From Flavobacteriales bacterium UBA6693 (GTDB lineage: Bacteria; Bacteroidota; Bacteroidia; Flavobacteriales; Weeksellaceae), in assembly GCA_002454815.1 (NCBI GenBank), contig DKJL01000017.1, positions 93,009-157,008 on the forward strand: a stretch of 64,000 nucleotides of DNA, given 5' to 3'. A program made the position numbers and the translations under genes. This document shows, piece after piece, positions 8,081 to 17,309 of this stretch; the stretch's first letter is position 1; each line of letters begins with the position of its first letter. Under the pieces are notes generated by a model, which ran no database searches, was not told the DNA's origin, and was given only the letters and a program-made list of their open reading frames with translations.

Positions 8081-9206
8081 CAGAGGCAATTTTAAACTTA
8101 ATCATGATGATTCGGTTGTTGATGTCATTTTTCGTGTCGATCACTTCCAGTTTTTCCAACGAGGTCGAAGGCAGCGTAACCAGGTTAATGTAACGTTGTT
8201 TGTCCATAGTTTCCACACCGTAGGTTTCGTTTTCATAAACCTGATAGATGAGCGCCTCGTCGCTGATGAGCTGGTTCAGCGTTTCGCGTTTCTTCTTCAG
8301 GTCGCGGATGGACTTTGAGTAGTAGAAAAGCATAATTGCATAATCGTTCGGTTTCAGCTCGATGGTTTCGGCCTCCGGCGCAGATTCCAGATTTCGCTGT
8401 ATCGTATCGGTGCGGTAATAAGGCGAAGATACCACCATCGTAAGCTCTTTCGATTTTGTGGTGTAGACAAAAGGCTCGTTGGGCTTCGCGTTATATAAAA
8501 TTGGAGATTCGTTTTCTTTTAGAATCTGAACCTGCAATTCGGCATTGATCTTTGAATTGCGGTCAGCATCGATAAAGCTGTAATAAAACTTTTTACTGAA
8601 CAGTTCATCTTTAAAGATTAACAAACCGACCAGTACGGCCAGGACTGCAGAAATTCCGAGCCAAATGTATTTTCTGAGCATCGAAAGTTTTGAGGAGGAA
8701 TCCGGATTTACACGTTTACTTAATTCGGCCGTATTTTGGCTATCAGGCTGATAATCAGAAGTGCTGTTTTGTAAATCAGTGTTTGTCAGCGCCGGGTCGG
8801 GGGCGAAAATTACCTTTTCCGGTACTTCCTCACTAAATTCCTGGTCAATCTCAATATCCGGTGGCAATTCGACCACTTCCGAATTTTCCAGGTCACGAAG
8901 AACTTCATTGGCAAAAAGATGATTCTTTTTAAATTCGTACCAAGACTTGTATCCAACGTAGACCGAGAGCAGATTGAGCGTGTCGATTCGCGGCAACTTC
9001 AGCACCGGACTTGTTTTAAAGTAGGTGTAAAATGTTTTTTCGCTGATATTTCCCTTCGCAATTTTGCGCAGATCTTCCTGGAAATAAATAATGTCAATCC
9101 CTTTCCATTTGGAAATTTCATCAAAAGAAGGGGTGTGCTGCTCGAGATAGCGGGTCTGCACCTCATTTTTTAGCTGCTCAAAGTGTAATAGGTCTAAATC
9201 GCTCAA
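8064..9206 (-). CDS. Single-pass membrane protein with Bacteroidota-type cytoplasmic N-terminal domain
   Basis: 380 residues. Residues 1-100 form a helical domain (ISKWKGIDIIYFQEDLRKI, ISEKTFYTYFKT, LPRIDTLNLLS, YKSWYEFKK) that I have seen as a general pattern in Bacteroidota proteins and that could be helix-turn-helix-like. An acidic, Ser/Asn-rich linker (105-175) leads to one transmembrane helix (180-198), then a soluble region of about 180 residues ending in a polar beta-rich part. With a basic cytoplasmic flank (SMLRKY) the C-terminus should be periplasmic. The downstream lipoprotein overlaps it by 17 bases. A membrane-bound sensor or regulator is a guess, not shown. Confidence 0.72.
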   Translation of the reverse strand: MSDLDLLHFEQLKNEVQTRYLEQHTPSFDEISKWKGIDIIYFQEDLRKIAKGNISEKTFYTYFKTSPVLKLPRIDTLNLLSVYVGYKSWYEFKKNHLFANEVLRDLENSEVVELPPDIEIDQEFSEEVPEKVIFAPDPALTNTDLQNSTSDYQPDSQNTAELSKRVNPDSSSKLSMLRKYIWLGISAVLAVLVGLLIFKDELFSKKFYYSFIDADRNSKINAELQVQILKENESPILYNAKPNEPFVYTTKSKELTMVVSSPYYRTDTIQRNLESAPEAETIELKPNDYAIMLFYYSKSIRDLKKKRETLNQLISDEALIYQVYENETYGVETMDKQRYINLVTLPSTSLEKLEVIDTKNDINNRIIMIKFKIASDEKIQ

Positions 9207-9310
9207 CTGCAGATATTATGTAAATTACTGATAATCAACGGTATTGGTTTGTAAAACAGATTTACAAAGATATTACAATTAATTTTCCAACACAAATTTT
9301 TTTGCTGCTC

Positions 9311-9318
9311 TACCTTTG
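9311..9318 (+). promoter_or_regulatory. -7 element for the Ala-rich lipoprotein gene
   Basis: TACCTTTG matches TAnnTTTG; no good -33 box lies at 19 bases. The start codon follows at 9376. Confidence 0.5.
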
Positions 9319-9375
9319 TCCTGTTCAAAACGATGAACCGCAAAATTTAAAAACAAACAATTAATTTATTTCATT

Positions 9376-9702
9376 ATGAAAAAGTCATTCTTCGTAGCTG
9401 CTATCGCTGCTGTAGCTCTTGTAGCTTGTAACAAATCTGAAACTGTAGAAACTGCTAACGCTTCTGACTCTACTACTGCTGCTTTAGCTGATTCTGCTTC
9501 TATGGTTGCTGATTCTGCTGCTACTGTTGTAGATTCTTCTGCTACAGTAACTATGGATGCTGCACAAGATGCTGCTTCTGCTACTACTGACGCTGCTGCT
9601 GCTGCTGCTAAAGATGCTGCAAAAGGAGCTGGTGAAGCTGCTACAGGTGCTGCTGACGCTGCTGCCGGTGCTGCACAGGATGTAAAAGATGCTACTAAAT
9701 AA
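9376..9702 (+). CDS. Small Ala/Asp/Ser/Thr-rich lipoprotein
   Basis: 108 residues: a signal peptide with VALVAC lipobox (Cys18) followed by a low-complexity body made almost only of Ala, Asp, Ser, Thr, Val and Lys, in repeats such as DSA, DAA, AAKDAA and GAA. The second half has a lysine about every 4-7 residues in an Ala/Asp helix, resembling the amphipathic Ala-rich repeats of stress-related or coiled surface proteins. Codon use is strikingly uniform (GCT for Ala, TCT for Ser), suggesting high expression. It has a -7 element and a strong terminator, so it is monocistronic. Function unknown; abundant envelope lipoprotein is an inference. Confidence 0.85.
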   Translation: MKKSFFVAAIAAVALVACNKSETVETANASDSTTAALADSASMVADSAATVVDSSATVTMDAAQDAASATTDAAAAAAKDAAKGAGEAATGAADAAAGAAQDVKDATK

Positions 9703-9723
9703 TTAGTATCCACACCTTATAAG

Positions 9724-9753
9724 AACCGCTTCTTCCTGAGAGGCGGTTTTTTT
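9724..9753 (+). terminator. Terminator after the Ala-rich lipoprotein gene
   Basis: AACCGC ... GCGGTT stem with flanking TCT/AGA pairs, then seven T. It ends at the stop codon of the convergent methyltransferase gene and may slow transcription both ways. Confidence 0.82.
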
Positions 9754-10516
9754 ATGCCAATTTTTGCCTGAGGATTTCATAACAGCAGATGGCTACTGCA
9801 TTGCTCAGGTTCAATGAGTCGATGGAGCCCGCCATTGGGATGATGGTGTTGGCTCCTTCATTTTGCCAGAAATCAGAAAGGCCACTGTGCTCTGTACCAA
9901 AAATGATGGCGCTTTTTCCTGTTAAATTGCGTTTTTGAAGCGGCGCGGCGTCATCATGCATCCTTGTCGTAATAATATCGAACTGATGCTTTTTTAAAAA
10001 TTCCAGTGTCTGCTCATTTTCAGACTGAAAAACCTGCATCCCGAAAAGACAGCCAACGCTGGAACGGATAACGTTAGGATTATAAAGATCAAGTTTCGGA
10101 TCGGTGATGATTAGCGCGTCGATGCCAAATGCTTCACAACTTCGCAATATTGCGCCCAGATTACCGGGTTTTTCCACGCCTTCTACGACGATTACGGCAG
10201 ATCTTCCTTTCGGCTGATAATGGGAAAGCCGTGTTTCGGGAGTTTGGTAAATTCCTATAATTCCTTCGGAAGAACCGCGGTAAGCGATTTTTTCATATAC
10301 TTTTTCGGAGACCCAATGAACGGTTCCTTCGGGCGATTCATCCTGAAAAAGAGCGGCGCAAACGTAAAAGTCGAGGGGTTGATAGCCAAAGGTCAGTGCG
10401 CGCGCGTTCTCCTGTTTTCCTTCCACGGCAAAAACCTGCTGTTTCTTCCGGAAACGATTGTCCGAAAGCAAACGCGACACGTACTTTATTTTATCATTTT
10501 GCACACTCTCGATCAT
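9752..10516 (-). CDS. TrmH/SpoU-family RNA 2'-O-methyltransferase
   Basis: SAM-dependent ribose methyltransferase of the SPOUT class, acting on rRNA or tRNA; exact target not readable from sequence. The N-terminal L30e-like substrate-binding part (FRKKQQVFAVEGKQE) is followed by the three SpoU motifs: EKPGNLGAILRSCEAFGID (motif 1), IIFGTEHSGLS (motif 2) and IPMAGSIDSLNLSNAVAIC (motif 3), which build the knotted SAM site. 254 residues, a normal length. It is 42 bases downstream of rmuC and may belong to the pncB-rmuC transcript. Confidence 0.9.
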   Translation of the reverse strand: MIESVQNDKIKYVSRLLSDNRFRKKQQVFAVEGKQENARALTFGYQPLDFYVCAALFQDESPEGTVHWVSEKVYEKIAYRGSSEGIIGIYQTPETRLSHYQPKGRSAVIVVEGVEKPGNLGAILRSCEAFGIDALIITDPKLDLYNPNVIRSSVGCLFGMQVFQSENEQTLEFLKKHQFDIITTRMHDDAAPLQKRNLTGKSAIIFGTEHSGLSDFWQNEGANTIIPMAGSIDSLNLSNAVAICCYEILRQKLA

Positions 10517-10558
10517 GGCTGAAGATTTATTAAATTTAAACTAAACGAAATGCTTTAG

Positions 10559-12064
10559 TTATTCACTGAAGTCCACCAGGTTTTCGGCTGACTCGGTAAG
10601 GCTTTGCGGTAAAGTTTTTTTGTTCTTGATACCGAGATTCTTGAGTTTGGTCGTCTGAACCACGAGGTTGTCATTGCCCGTTGAAAGTTGTTTAAACGCT
10701 TCATTGTAGGCGTTTTTAGCTTGGTCGATATTGCGACCCAGTTTTTCCAGGTTGTCGACAAAACCTACAAACTTATCATAGAGTTTTGCACCGCGTTCCG
10801 CGATTTCCGTTGCATTTCTGTTTTGGTATTCTCGCTTCCAAAGATCAGAAACCAGCTTTAAAGACGTAATTAAATTGCTCGGATTAAGCAAAAGGATTCT
10901 TTTGTCATAAGCAAAGTTCCAAAGATCGGGTTCGGCCTGCATGGCGGCGATATAAGCAGATTCGCTTGGAATGAACATCATCACGAAATCCAGCGATTTG
11001 TCGTAATCATCGTAAGCTTTGTCGCTCAGCTGCCGGATATGGGTTTTGATAGAATGCACGTGCTGCCCGAGTTTTATGTCGTAGATTTCCGCATCGGTTT
11101 CGTCTACAAGTTCAGTGAAAGCAGTCAGCGAAACTTTCGAGTCGATGATAACGTTGCGTTCGTCCGGATATTTTACCACGGCGTCGGGGCGCATCTTTTT
11201 ACCGGAAAATTCCGAATAAAGTGCTTTATTATCTTCGTCACGCAGCTCGTGTTCCAAAAAATATTCTCGGCCTTTCACCAACCCGGATTTTTCCAGAATG
11301 CTTTCCAAAATCATTTCACCCCAGTTTCCCTGCGTTTTGCTTTCGCCTTTCAGCGCGCGCGTGAGTTTTTTTGCATCTTCGGAAATCTGCTGGTTCAGTA
11401 AGGCAAGTTCTTTCACTTTTTCACCTAAAGAAAATCGCTCTTTGGATTCTTTATCGTAGGTTTCGCCGACTTTATGACGCAGTTCTGCAATTTTTTCCTG
11501 AAAGGGTTCGAGGATGCTTTTTAAATTATTTTGATTTAAAGCAGTAAATTTTTCTGATTTTTCTTCCAGAATTTTATTGGCAAGATTTTGAAACTCATTT
11601 TTGGCCAGTTCCTGCATTTTAGCGATTTCTTCCTTATTCTTTTCCAAAGAAGTGGTGAGGCTTTCGTTTACCGCGGAAAGTTCGGAATTGCGGGCAAAAA
11701 GCTGTTCTTTTTCGGATTGAACTGAACTTAACCGGTCGGTGAGCTTTTCGAGGCGTTCATTTTCCTGCCGGAATTGGGTTTGAAGGGAATTATGCTCCGC
11801 ATTAACAGTCGCCAAAGTATTTCGCAAGCCGTCCAGCAGGTGTTGCCGTTCCAGATTTTCTGTTTGCTCCTGAGAAAGATGTTGTTTTAGTTCTGCCGTT
11901 TTCGTCAGAGCATTTCTCAAATCTGCTTCGATGTTGATGTGGGTTTGGTTGAGTTGTTGGTAAGCGCCTCGGGCAACGTGCGATGATTTCATATAAAAAT
12001 AAACCAGCACCGCGCCGACCGCAAAACCTAAAAAAAGACCGATAAAAAGCGCACTGAAATCCAT
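10559..12064 (-). CDS. rmuC: DNA recombination protein RmuC
   Basis: RmuC limits inversions at inverted repeats and has a nuclease-like core. The 501-residue protein begins with one membrane-anchoring helix (FSALFIGLFLGFAVGAVLV), then a long coiled coil (about 30-190, rich in Leu/Gln/Glu), then the conserved RmuC domain with KGESKTQGNWGE, MRPDAVVKYPDERNVIIDSK, FVMMFIPSESAY and ILLLNPSNLI. The ASP...IDSK part belongs to the restriction-endonuclease-like fold. It lies 42 bases after pncB. Confidence 0.95.
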   Translation of the reverse strand: MDFSALFIGLFLGFAVGAVLVYFYMKSSHVARGAYQQLNQTHINIEADLRNALTKTAELKQHLSQEQTENLERQHLLDGLRNTLATVNAEHNSLQTQFRQENERLEKLTDRLSSVQSEKEQLFARNSELSAVNESLTTSLEKNKEEIAKMQELAKNEFQNLANKILEEKSEKFTALNQNNLKSILEPFQEKIAELRHKVGETYDKESKERFSLGEKVKELALLNQQISEDAKKLTRALKGESKTQGNWGEMILESILEKSGLVKGREYFLEHELRDEDNKALYSEFSGKKMRPDAVVKYPDERNVIIDSKVSLTAFTELVDETDAEIYDIKLGQHVHSIKTHIRQLSDKAYDDYDKSLDFVMMFIPSESAYIAAMQAEPDLWNFAYDKRILLLNPSNLITSLKLVSDLWKREYQNRNATEIAERGAKLYDKFVGFVDNLEKLGRNIDQAKNAYNEAFKQLSTGNDNLVVQTTKLKNLGIKNKKTLPQSLTESAENLVDFSE

Positions 12065-12106
12065 TTTTCAAAAGTAGCAGAAATATTAAAATTAAATGTA
12101 AAAGTT

Positions 12107-13288
12107 TTAGTCCGTGATGCGCAAAAATTCTTTAGCCAATTCGATCATTTTTGGATCGCCCGTATATTTTCCGTGTTCATCAGACAGTTTCACCGTCGGA
12201 ATCCAGTCGCCGTTGATGGATTGCGCGGCGATTAATTTCATCACTATATTCATGGGTTTTAAACCTACATCATTGGTAAGGTTGGTACCGATCCCGAAGG
12301 AAATTCCGATTCGTCCTTCGCAGGCTTTCGTAATTTCTTCTACCTTTTCGAGGTTCAGCCCGTCCGAGAAAATAATATATTTAAACAGTGGATTGATGCC
12401 GTGTTTCTCGTAATGGGCAATGGTTTTATTGGCAAACTCGATCGGATCTCCGCTGTCATGACGGACGCCGTCGAATAATTTTGCAAACTTTTTATCAAAC
12501 TGCTGAAAGAATACGTCCGTGGTGTACGTATCGGAAAGCGCAACGCCCAAATCCCCGCGGTAAACATCCACCCAATGCTCCAGAGAAAGTGCGTTGGCCA
12601 TTTTGAATCCATATTCTGCGGCGTGAAACATAAACCACTCGTGGGCATGGGTGCCGACCGGCTTGACACCATATTTCATGGCAAAATGTACGTTGGAGCT
12701 GCCGATAAAATTTCCACGGTCGTTATTCCGCACCAGTGCATCGACGACAAGATCCTGTACGGCGTAAGAATGGCGGCGCCGTGTGCCAAATTCTGCAAAA
12801 GTGACGTGTAAAGCATCGAGTTGCGCAGCTTTTTCCAGCGTTGTTTCTACCACTGTTTTGTTGGGGTCGCGCTGCAAATGATGCATTTCGTAATGCAATT
12901 CTGAAATCAGCGAAAGGATCGGAACTTCCCAAAGGATGGTGCGGTACCATTCGCCTTCTACCGTTACTTCCAGCTGTGATCCGTTTTGCACGATGTGCAC
13001 TTCGCCGGGATTGTAATGGTAGCCACCTAAAAAATCGAGGTAGGGAAGATCCAAATAGGGGCAGGTGATGCGCAGGAATTCTTTTTCGTCGCGCGACAGT
13101 TTTAGCTCAGCCATGGCGTTCACGGCTTCGCGCAGGGCGGTACCGAATCCGGGCGGGAAGGGATGCTCACCACGATTGATAAACTGGTACTTGACTTTTT
13201 CGTTGGGAAAAAGCTTGATGACCGCGTTCTGCATGGTGATTTTATAAAAATCGTTGTCGAGAATGGACTTCAGCCGGACTTCGTTCAT
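12107..13288 (-). CDS. pncB: Nicotinate phosphoribosyltransferase
   Basis: First step of the Preiss-Handler NAD salvage route: nicotinate plus PRPP and ATP gives nicotinate mononucleotide. 393 residues, same size as E. coli PncB. Landmarks: LDNDFYKITMQNAV near the N-terminus, FGTRRRHSYAVQ, GSSNVHFAMKYGVKPVGTHAHEW around the phosphorylated His, GVRHDSGDP and GIGTNLTNDVG near the C-terminus. It heads the minus-strand group pncB-rmuC-RNA methyltransferase. The ATG at 13288 faces the rpsL leader on the other strand. Confidence 0.96.
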   Translation of the reverse strand: MNEVRLKSILDNDFYKITMQNAVIKLFPNEKVKYQFINRGEHPFPPGFGTALREAVNAMAELKLSRDEKEFLRITCPYLDLPYLDFLGGYHYNPGEVHIVQNGSQLEVTVEGEWYRTILWEVPILSLISELHYEMHHLQRDPNKTVVETTLEKAAQLDALHVTFAEFGTRRRHSYAVQDLVVDALVRNNDRGNFIGSSNVHFAMKYGVKPVGTHAHEWFMFHAAEYGFKMANALSLEHWVDVYRGDLGVALSDTYTTDVFFQQFDKKFAKLFDGVRHDSGDPIEFANKTIAHYEKHGINPLFKYIIFSDGLNLEKVEEITKACEGRIGISFGIGTNLTNDVGLKPMNIVMKLIAAQSINGDWIPTVKLSDEHGKYTGDPKMIELAKEFLRITD

Positions 13289-13524
13289 TGTGGAATCTTA
13301 AGGTAAGCGCAAATTAAGCAAAATAGGAAAGAAAAAAGCAGGTGCCGCTGATTTAAACGGTGGATGATATATAATAAGGTGTCGTAAAATTTAAAGATAA
13401 AAAAAAGAGAAGATTTTTTTTAGAGTTAAACTGAAGTAGTCGCAAGTTCTTTCGGAAAAATTTAATTTAAATATAAAAAAATGCGCAGTGAAATTAACGA
13501 TGATGATAAAAAAATAGCAGGACG

Positions 13525-13555
13525 CTTGCCGATTAAAATATTATCACTAATTTTG
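13525..13555 (+). promoter_or_regulatory. Promoter of the rpsL-rpsG-fusA-rpsJ operon
   Basis: CTTG (13525-13528), exactly 19 bases, TAATTTTG (13548-13555). Transcription should start near 13562, leaving a leader of under 20 bases before rpsL at 13580. The 236 bases upstream, back to pncB, are A/T-rich without a clear gene. Confidence 0.82.
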
Positions 13556-13579
13556 CCCCCTAAAATAAAAAGCAATTAA

Positions 13580-13990
13580 ATGCCTACTATTCAACAATTA
13601 GTAAGAAAAGGAAGAGCCACGCTTGCCAAGAAGAGCAAATCGGCTGCCCTTGAATCTTGTCCACAAAGACGAGGGGTATGTACAAGAGTATATACTACCA
13701 CACCGAAGAAACCAAACTCTGCACTTAGAAAAGTGGCACGGGTGAGACTTTCTAACGGTAAAGAAGTCAATGCCTATATCCCGGGCGAAGGACATAATCT
13801 TCAGGAGCACTCGATAGTATTGGTCAGAGGCGGAAGGGTGAAAGACCTACCGGGAGTACGTTATCACATTGTTCGTGGAGCTTTGGATACCGCAGGAGTC
13901 GCTGGAAGAACCCAGAGAAGATCGAAGTACGGAGCGAAAAGACCAAAACCAGGTCAGGCTGCAGCACCTGCAAAAGGTAAAAAGAAGTAA
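13580..13990 (+). CDS. rpsL: 30S ribosomal protein S12
   Basis: Decoding-centre protein that monitors codon-anticodon pairing and the classic site of streptomycin resistance changes. The [11 protein letters not shown] and [10 protein letters not shown] loops carry the wild-type lysines at both known resistance positions. 136 residues with an Ala/Lys/Pro-rich tail (about 12 residues) beyond the usual end. First gene of the str-type operon, 25 bases before rpsG. The ATG immediately follows TTAA with an A-rich leader rather than a Shine-Dalgarno sequence. Confidence 0.98.
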   Translation: MPTIQQLVRKGRATLAKKSKSAALESCPQRRGVCTRVYTTTPKKPNSALRKVARVRLSNGKEVNAYIPGEGHNLQEHSIVLVRGGRVKDLPGVRYHIVRGALDTAGVAGRTQRRSKYGAKRPKPGQAAAPAKGKKK

Positions 13991-14015
13991 TCATTAATCA
14001 GTAAGAAACGAAACA

Positions 14016-14492
14016 ATGAGAAAGACAAAAGCGAAAAAAAGACCGTTGTTACCGGATCCTAAATTTAATGATCAACTGGTAACGAGATTTGTGAACAACC
14101 TTATGCTGGACGGTAAAAAGTCTATCGCGTTCAAAATCTTTTACGATGCACTCGAGATCGTAGAAAATAAAAAAGGAGAAACGGAAAAAACCTCCCTGGA
14201 AATCTGGAAAGATGCACTGACGAATGTTATGCCGCACGTAGAAGTACGTTCCAGAAGAATTGGTGGTGCGAACTTCCAGATTCCTATGCCTATCCGTGCC
14301 GACAGAAAGATTTCTATGGCAATGAAATGGTTAATCAAATATTCTAAAGCAAGAAACGACAAATCAATGGCATCTAAATTAGCTGCTGAGGTAATCGCTG
14401 CTGCTAAAGAAGAAGGTGCTGCGTACAAAAAGAAAACAGACACTCACAGAATGGCTGAAGCGAACAAAGCATTTTCACACTTTAAATTCTAA
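14016..14492 (+). CDS. rpsG: 30S ribosomal protein S7
   Basis: Primary 16S rRNA-binding protein that nucleates assembly of the 30S head and lines the E site. 158 residues with conserved [27 protein letters not shown] and AMKWLI segments. Between rpsL (25 bases) and fusA (6 bases). In E. coli S7 autoregulates the str operon; no matching structure was recognised here. Confidence 0.98.
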   Translation: MRKTKAKKRPLLPDPKFNDQLVTRFVNNLMLDGKKSIAFKIFYDALEIVENKKGETEKTSLEIWKDALTNVMPHVEVRSRRIGGANFQIPMPIRADRKISMAMKWLIKYSKARNDKSMASKLAAEVIAAAKEEGAAYKKKTDTHRMAEANKAFSHFKF

Positions 14493-14498
14493 TCTGAA

Positions 14499-16616
14499 AT
14501 GGCAAGAGATCTTAAATTAACAAGAAACATCGGTATCGCTGCGCACATTGATGCAGGGAAAACCACCACGACAGAAAGAATTTTATTCTATTCCGGAAAA
14601 AACCACAAGATCGGCGAAACTCACGAAGGTGGTGCTACTACCGACTGGATGGAGCAGGAAGCTGAAAGAGGAATTACGATTACCTCTGCTGCTGTAACGG
14701 TAGACTGGAAATTCCCGACTGAGCAGGGAAAAGCCCTTCCGGAAGCTAAAGATTATCACTTCAACATCATCGATACACCGGGACACGTTGACTTTACTGT
14801 AGAGGTAAACCGTTCCCTTCGCGTACTGGACGGACTGGTATTTCTTTTCTCTGCAGTAGATGGAGTAGAGCCACAGTCTGAAACGAACTGGAGACTTGCC
14901 GACAACTATAAAGTTGCGCGTATGGGCTTCGTGAATAAAATGGACCGTCAGGGAGCTGACTTCCTGAATGTTTGTAAGCAGGTGAAAGAAATGCTTGGTT
15001 CCAATGCAGTGCCAATCGTATTGCCGATTGGTGATGAAGCTGACTTCAAAGGAGTTGTTGACCTGGTAAAAAACCGTGCGATTGTATGGCACGACGAAAA
15101 CCACGGTTCGACCTTTGATATCGTTGAGATCCCGGCTGAAATGGCTGACGAAGTGAAGCAGTACAGAGCACAGCTGATCGAAGAAATCGCTGCGTACGAC
15201 GAAAATCTTCTGGAGAAATTTATGGAAGACGAAAATTCCATTACCGAAGAAGAAGTACACACGGCACTTAGAGCTGCAACGCTGGATATGAGCATCATTC
15301 CGATGACATGTGGTTCTTCATTCAAGAACAAAGGAGTACAGTTCATGCTTGATGCTGTTTGTAGATATCTTCCTTCTCCAATGGATAAAGAAGCAATCGA
15401 CGGTACAGATCCAAGAACAGATGAGCCTATCTCAAGAAAACCTTCAGTATCTGAGCCTTTCGCTGCATTGGCATTTAAGATTGCAACCGATCCTTTCGTA
15501 GGAAGACTGGCCTTCTTCAGAGCCTATTCTGGTAGACTGGATGCTGGTTCTTATGTCCTTAATACAAGATCAAACAGTAAAGAAAGAATCTCCCGTATCT
15601 TCCAGATGCACGCTAACAAGCAGGAGCCTATTGAATATATCGAAGCTGGTGATATCGGCGCGGCTGTTGGATTCAAATCCATCAAAACCGGTGATACACT
15701 TTGCGACGAGAAAAATCCTATCGTTCTTGAATCTATGGTATTCCCTGATCCTGTAATTGGTATCGCGGTAGAACCTAAGACTAAAGCTGACCAGGACAAA
15801 ATGGGTAACGCTTTGGCAAAATTAGCTGAAGAAGATCCTACTTTCCAGGTTAAAACTGACGAAGCTTCAGGGCAGACGATCATCTCCGGTATGGGTGAGC
15901 TTCACCTCGACATTATTGTTGACCGTATGAGAAGAGAATTTAAAGTTGAAGTTAACCAGGGAGAGCCACAGGTAGAATACAAAGAAAACCTTACGCAGGT
16001 TGCTCCGCACAGAGAAGTTTACAAAAAACAATCCGGTGGACGTGGTAAATTTGCCGATATCGTGTTTGAATTGGCTCCGGCTGATGACAACAAACCAGGT
16101 CTTGAATTCATCAACGAAATCAAAGGGGGTAACATTCCGAAAGAATTTATTCCTTCTGTAGAAAAAGGTTTCAAAGAAGCGATGAAGAATGGTCCTTTAG
16201 CAGGTTTCGAAATCGAAGGCATCAAAGTAACTTTGAAAGACGGCTCTTTCCACCCGGTGGATTCCGACGCACTGTCTTTCGAGTTGGCAGCTAAAATGGG
16301 CTTTAAAGAAGCAGGTAAAAAAGCCAAACCGGTGATCATGGAACCAATCATGAAAATTGAAGTGGTAACTCCGGAGGAGTACATGGGTGATATCGTAGGT
16401 GACCTTAACAAAAGAAGAGGTACCGTAAACGGAATGGATGACCGTAATAATGCGAAAGTAATCAGAGGATTCGTTCCGCTTTCAGAAATGTTCGGTTATG
16501 TAACTACGTTGAGAACTTTGTCCTCAGGTAGAGCAACATCTTCTATGGAATTCGAAAAATATGAAGCAGCACCAACAAACGTCGCTGAAAAAGTAATCGA
16601 AAAAGCCAAAGGTTAA
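14499..16616 (+). CDS. fusA: Elongation factor G
   Basis: Translocation GTPase that moves tRNAs and mRNA through the ribosome and, with RRF, recycles it. 705 residues with all GTPase motifs: AHIDAGKTT (P-loop, from about residue 14), RGITITSAA (switch I), DTPGHVDF (switch II) and [10 protein letters not shown] (guanine specificity). Domains II-V follow, including the domain IV tip region GGRGKFADI. It is 6 bases after rpsG and 18 bases before rpsJ, the usual str order but with S10 in place of EF-Tu. Confidence 0.98.
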   Translation: MARDLKLTRNIGIAAHIDAGKTTTTERILFYSGKNHKIGETHEGGATTDWMEQEAERGITITSAAVTVDWKFPTEQGKALPEAKDYHFNIIDTPGHVDFTVEVNRSLRVLDGLVFLFSAVDGVEPQSETNWRLADNYKVARMGFVNKMDRQGADFLNVCKQVKEMLGSNAVPIVLPIGDEADFKGVVDLVKNRAIVWHDENHGSTFDIVEIPAEMADEVKQYRAQLIEEIAAYDENLLEKFMEDENSITEEEVHTALRAATLDMSIIPMTCGSSFKNKGVQFMLDAVCRYLPSPMDKEAIDGTDPRTDEPISRKPSVSEPFAALAFKIATDPFVGRLAFFRAYSGRLDAGSYVLNTRSNSKERISRIFQMHANKQEPIEYIEAGDIGAAVGFKSIKTGDTLCDEKNPIVLESMVFPDPVIGIAVEPKTKADQDKMGNALAKLAEEDPTFQVKTDEASGQTIISGMGELHLDIIVDRMRREFKVEVNQGEPQVEYKENLTQVAPHREVYKKQSGGRGKFADIVFELAPADDNKPGLEFINEIKGGNIPKEFIPSVEKGFKEAMKNGPLAGFEIEGIKVTLKDGSFHPVDSDALSFELAAKMGFKEAGKKAKPVIMEPIMKIEVVTPEEYMGDIVGDLNKRRGTVNGMDDRNNAKVIRGFVPLSEMFGYVTTLRTLSSGRATSSMEFEKYEAAPTNVAEKVIEKAKG

Positions 16617-16634
16617 AATTTAAATTAGATCAAA

Positions 16635-16940
16635 ATGTCACAACGAATCAGAATAAAATTAAAATCTTACGATTACAATTTGGTAGACAAATCTGCTGAG
16701 AAGATCGTAAAAACGGTAAAAGCTACCGGCGCTGTTGTTAACGGTCCGATCCCTTTGCCAACGAATAAGAGAATCTTCACCGTGTTGAGATCTCCCCACG
16801 TAAACAAGAAAGCCAGAGAACAGTTCCAACTATCTGCCCACAAGCGATTGATGGACATCTATTCTTCTTCTTCCAAAACGGTAGATGCACTAATGAAATT
16901 AGAGCTTCCTTCCGGAGTAGACGTAGAAATTAAAGTGTGA
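16635..16940 (+). CDS. rpsJ: 30S ribosomal protein S10 (NusE)
   Basis: Head protein of the 30S subunit and, as NusE, a partner of NusB in transcription antitermination. 101 residues with [37 protein letters not shown] and the C-terminal [10 protein letters not shown]. It ends the first ribosomal transcript: a terminator follows within 25 bases, separating it from rplC, with which it is normally contiguous. Confidence 0.98.
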   Translation: MSQRIRIKLKSYDYNLVDKSAEKIVKTVKATGAVVNGPIPLPTNKRIFTVLRSPHVNKKAREQFQLSAHKRLMDIYSSSSKTVDALMKLELPSGVDVEIKV

Positions 16941-16963
16941 TAATTTGCACTTTGCTATGATAA

Positions 16964-16998
16964 TAAAATCCCTTTTCGAAAGAAGAGGGATTTTTTTT
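16964..16998 (+). terminator. Terminator after rpsJ
   Basis: AAAATCCCT ... AGGGATTTT stem around TTTCGAAAGA(AG), followed by eight T. It cuts the ribosomal super-cluster between rpsJ and rplC. Confidence 0.88.
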
Positions 16999-17036
16999 GG
17001 TTTAACCCTTCAAGGGTTTCTACGTACTTTTGGCGT

Positions 17037-17309
17037 ATGAACGAATTCTCCATCGCGTTTCTGGCCACGGTCAATATTGGTAGTTTCTACTATTTCGCGC
17101 TCGATAAACGGAAAGCTTTAAAACACCAACACCGCATACCGGAAAAATCACTGCTGATCATGACTTTAGCAGGCGGTACTGTTGGTTCGCTTTTAGCGAT
17201 GGTTCTGTTCAAACATAAAACGCGGAAGAAGAGTTTTCTGCTCAAAATATTTGTGATTATGGTGGTTCAGGTTTTAATTCTATATTTGATTTACAATTAT
17301 TACAAATGA
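17037..17309 (+). CDS. DUF1294 small membrane protein
   Basis: 90-residue integral membrane protein with about three hydrophobic segments (residues 5-20, 38-58, 68-86). The pattern FALDKRKA, HRIPEKSLL, GGTVGS, FKHKTRKKSF is the DUF1294 signature (lysine/arginine pair between first and second helix, HKT-K-F before the last). Function unknown in the family. Its stop overlaps the start of the GLPGLI gene by four bases (ATGA), so the two are co-translated. It sits inside the ribosomal cluster but is unrelated to translation as far as is known. Confidence 0.9.
   Translation: MNEFSIAFLATVNIGSFYYFALDKRKALKHQHRIPEKSLLIMTLAGGTVGSLLAMVLFKHKTRKKSFLLKIFVIMVVQVLILYLIYNYYK

Noticed and set aside
9366..9713. 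Long open frame antisense to the Ala-rich lipoprotein gene
   Set aside because: It arises from the uniform GCT/TCT codons of the real gene, which read as Ser/Ala codons on the other strand; no promoter or conserved feature.
13481..13579. 32-codon open frame ending exactly at the rpsL start
   Set aside because: The rpsL promoter (13525-13555) lies inside it, so it would not be transcribed from its start; no similarity recognised.
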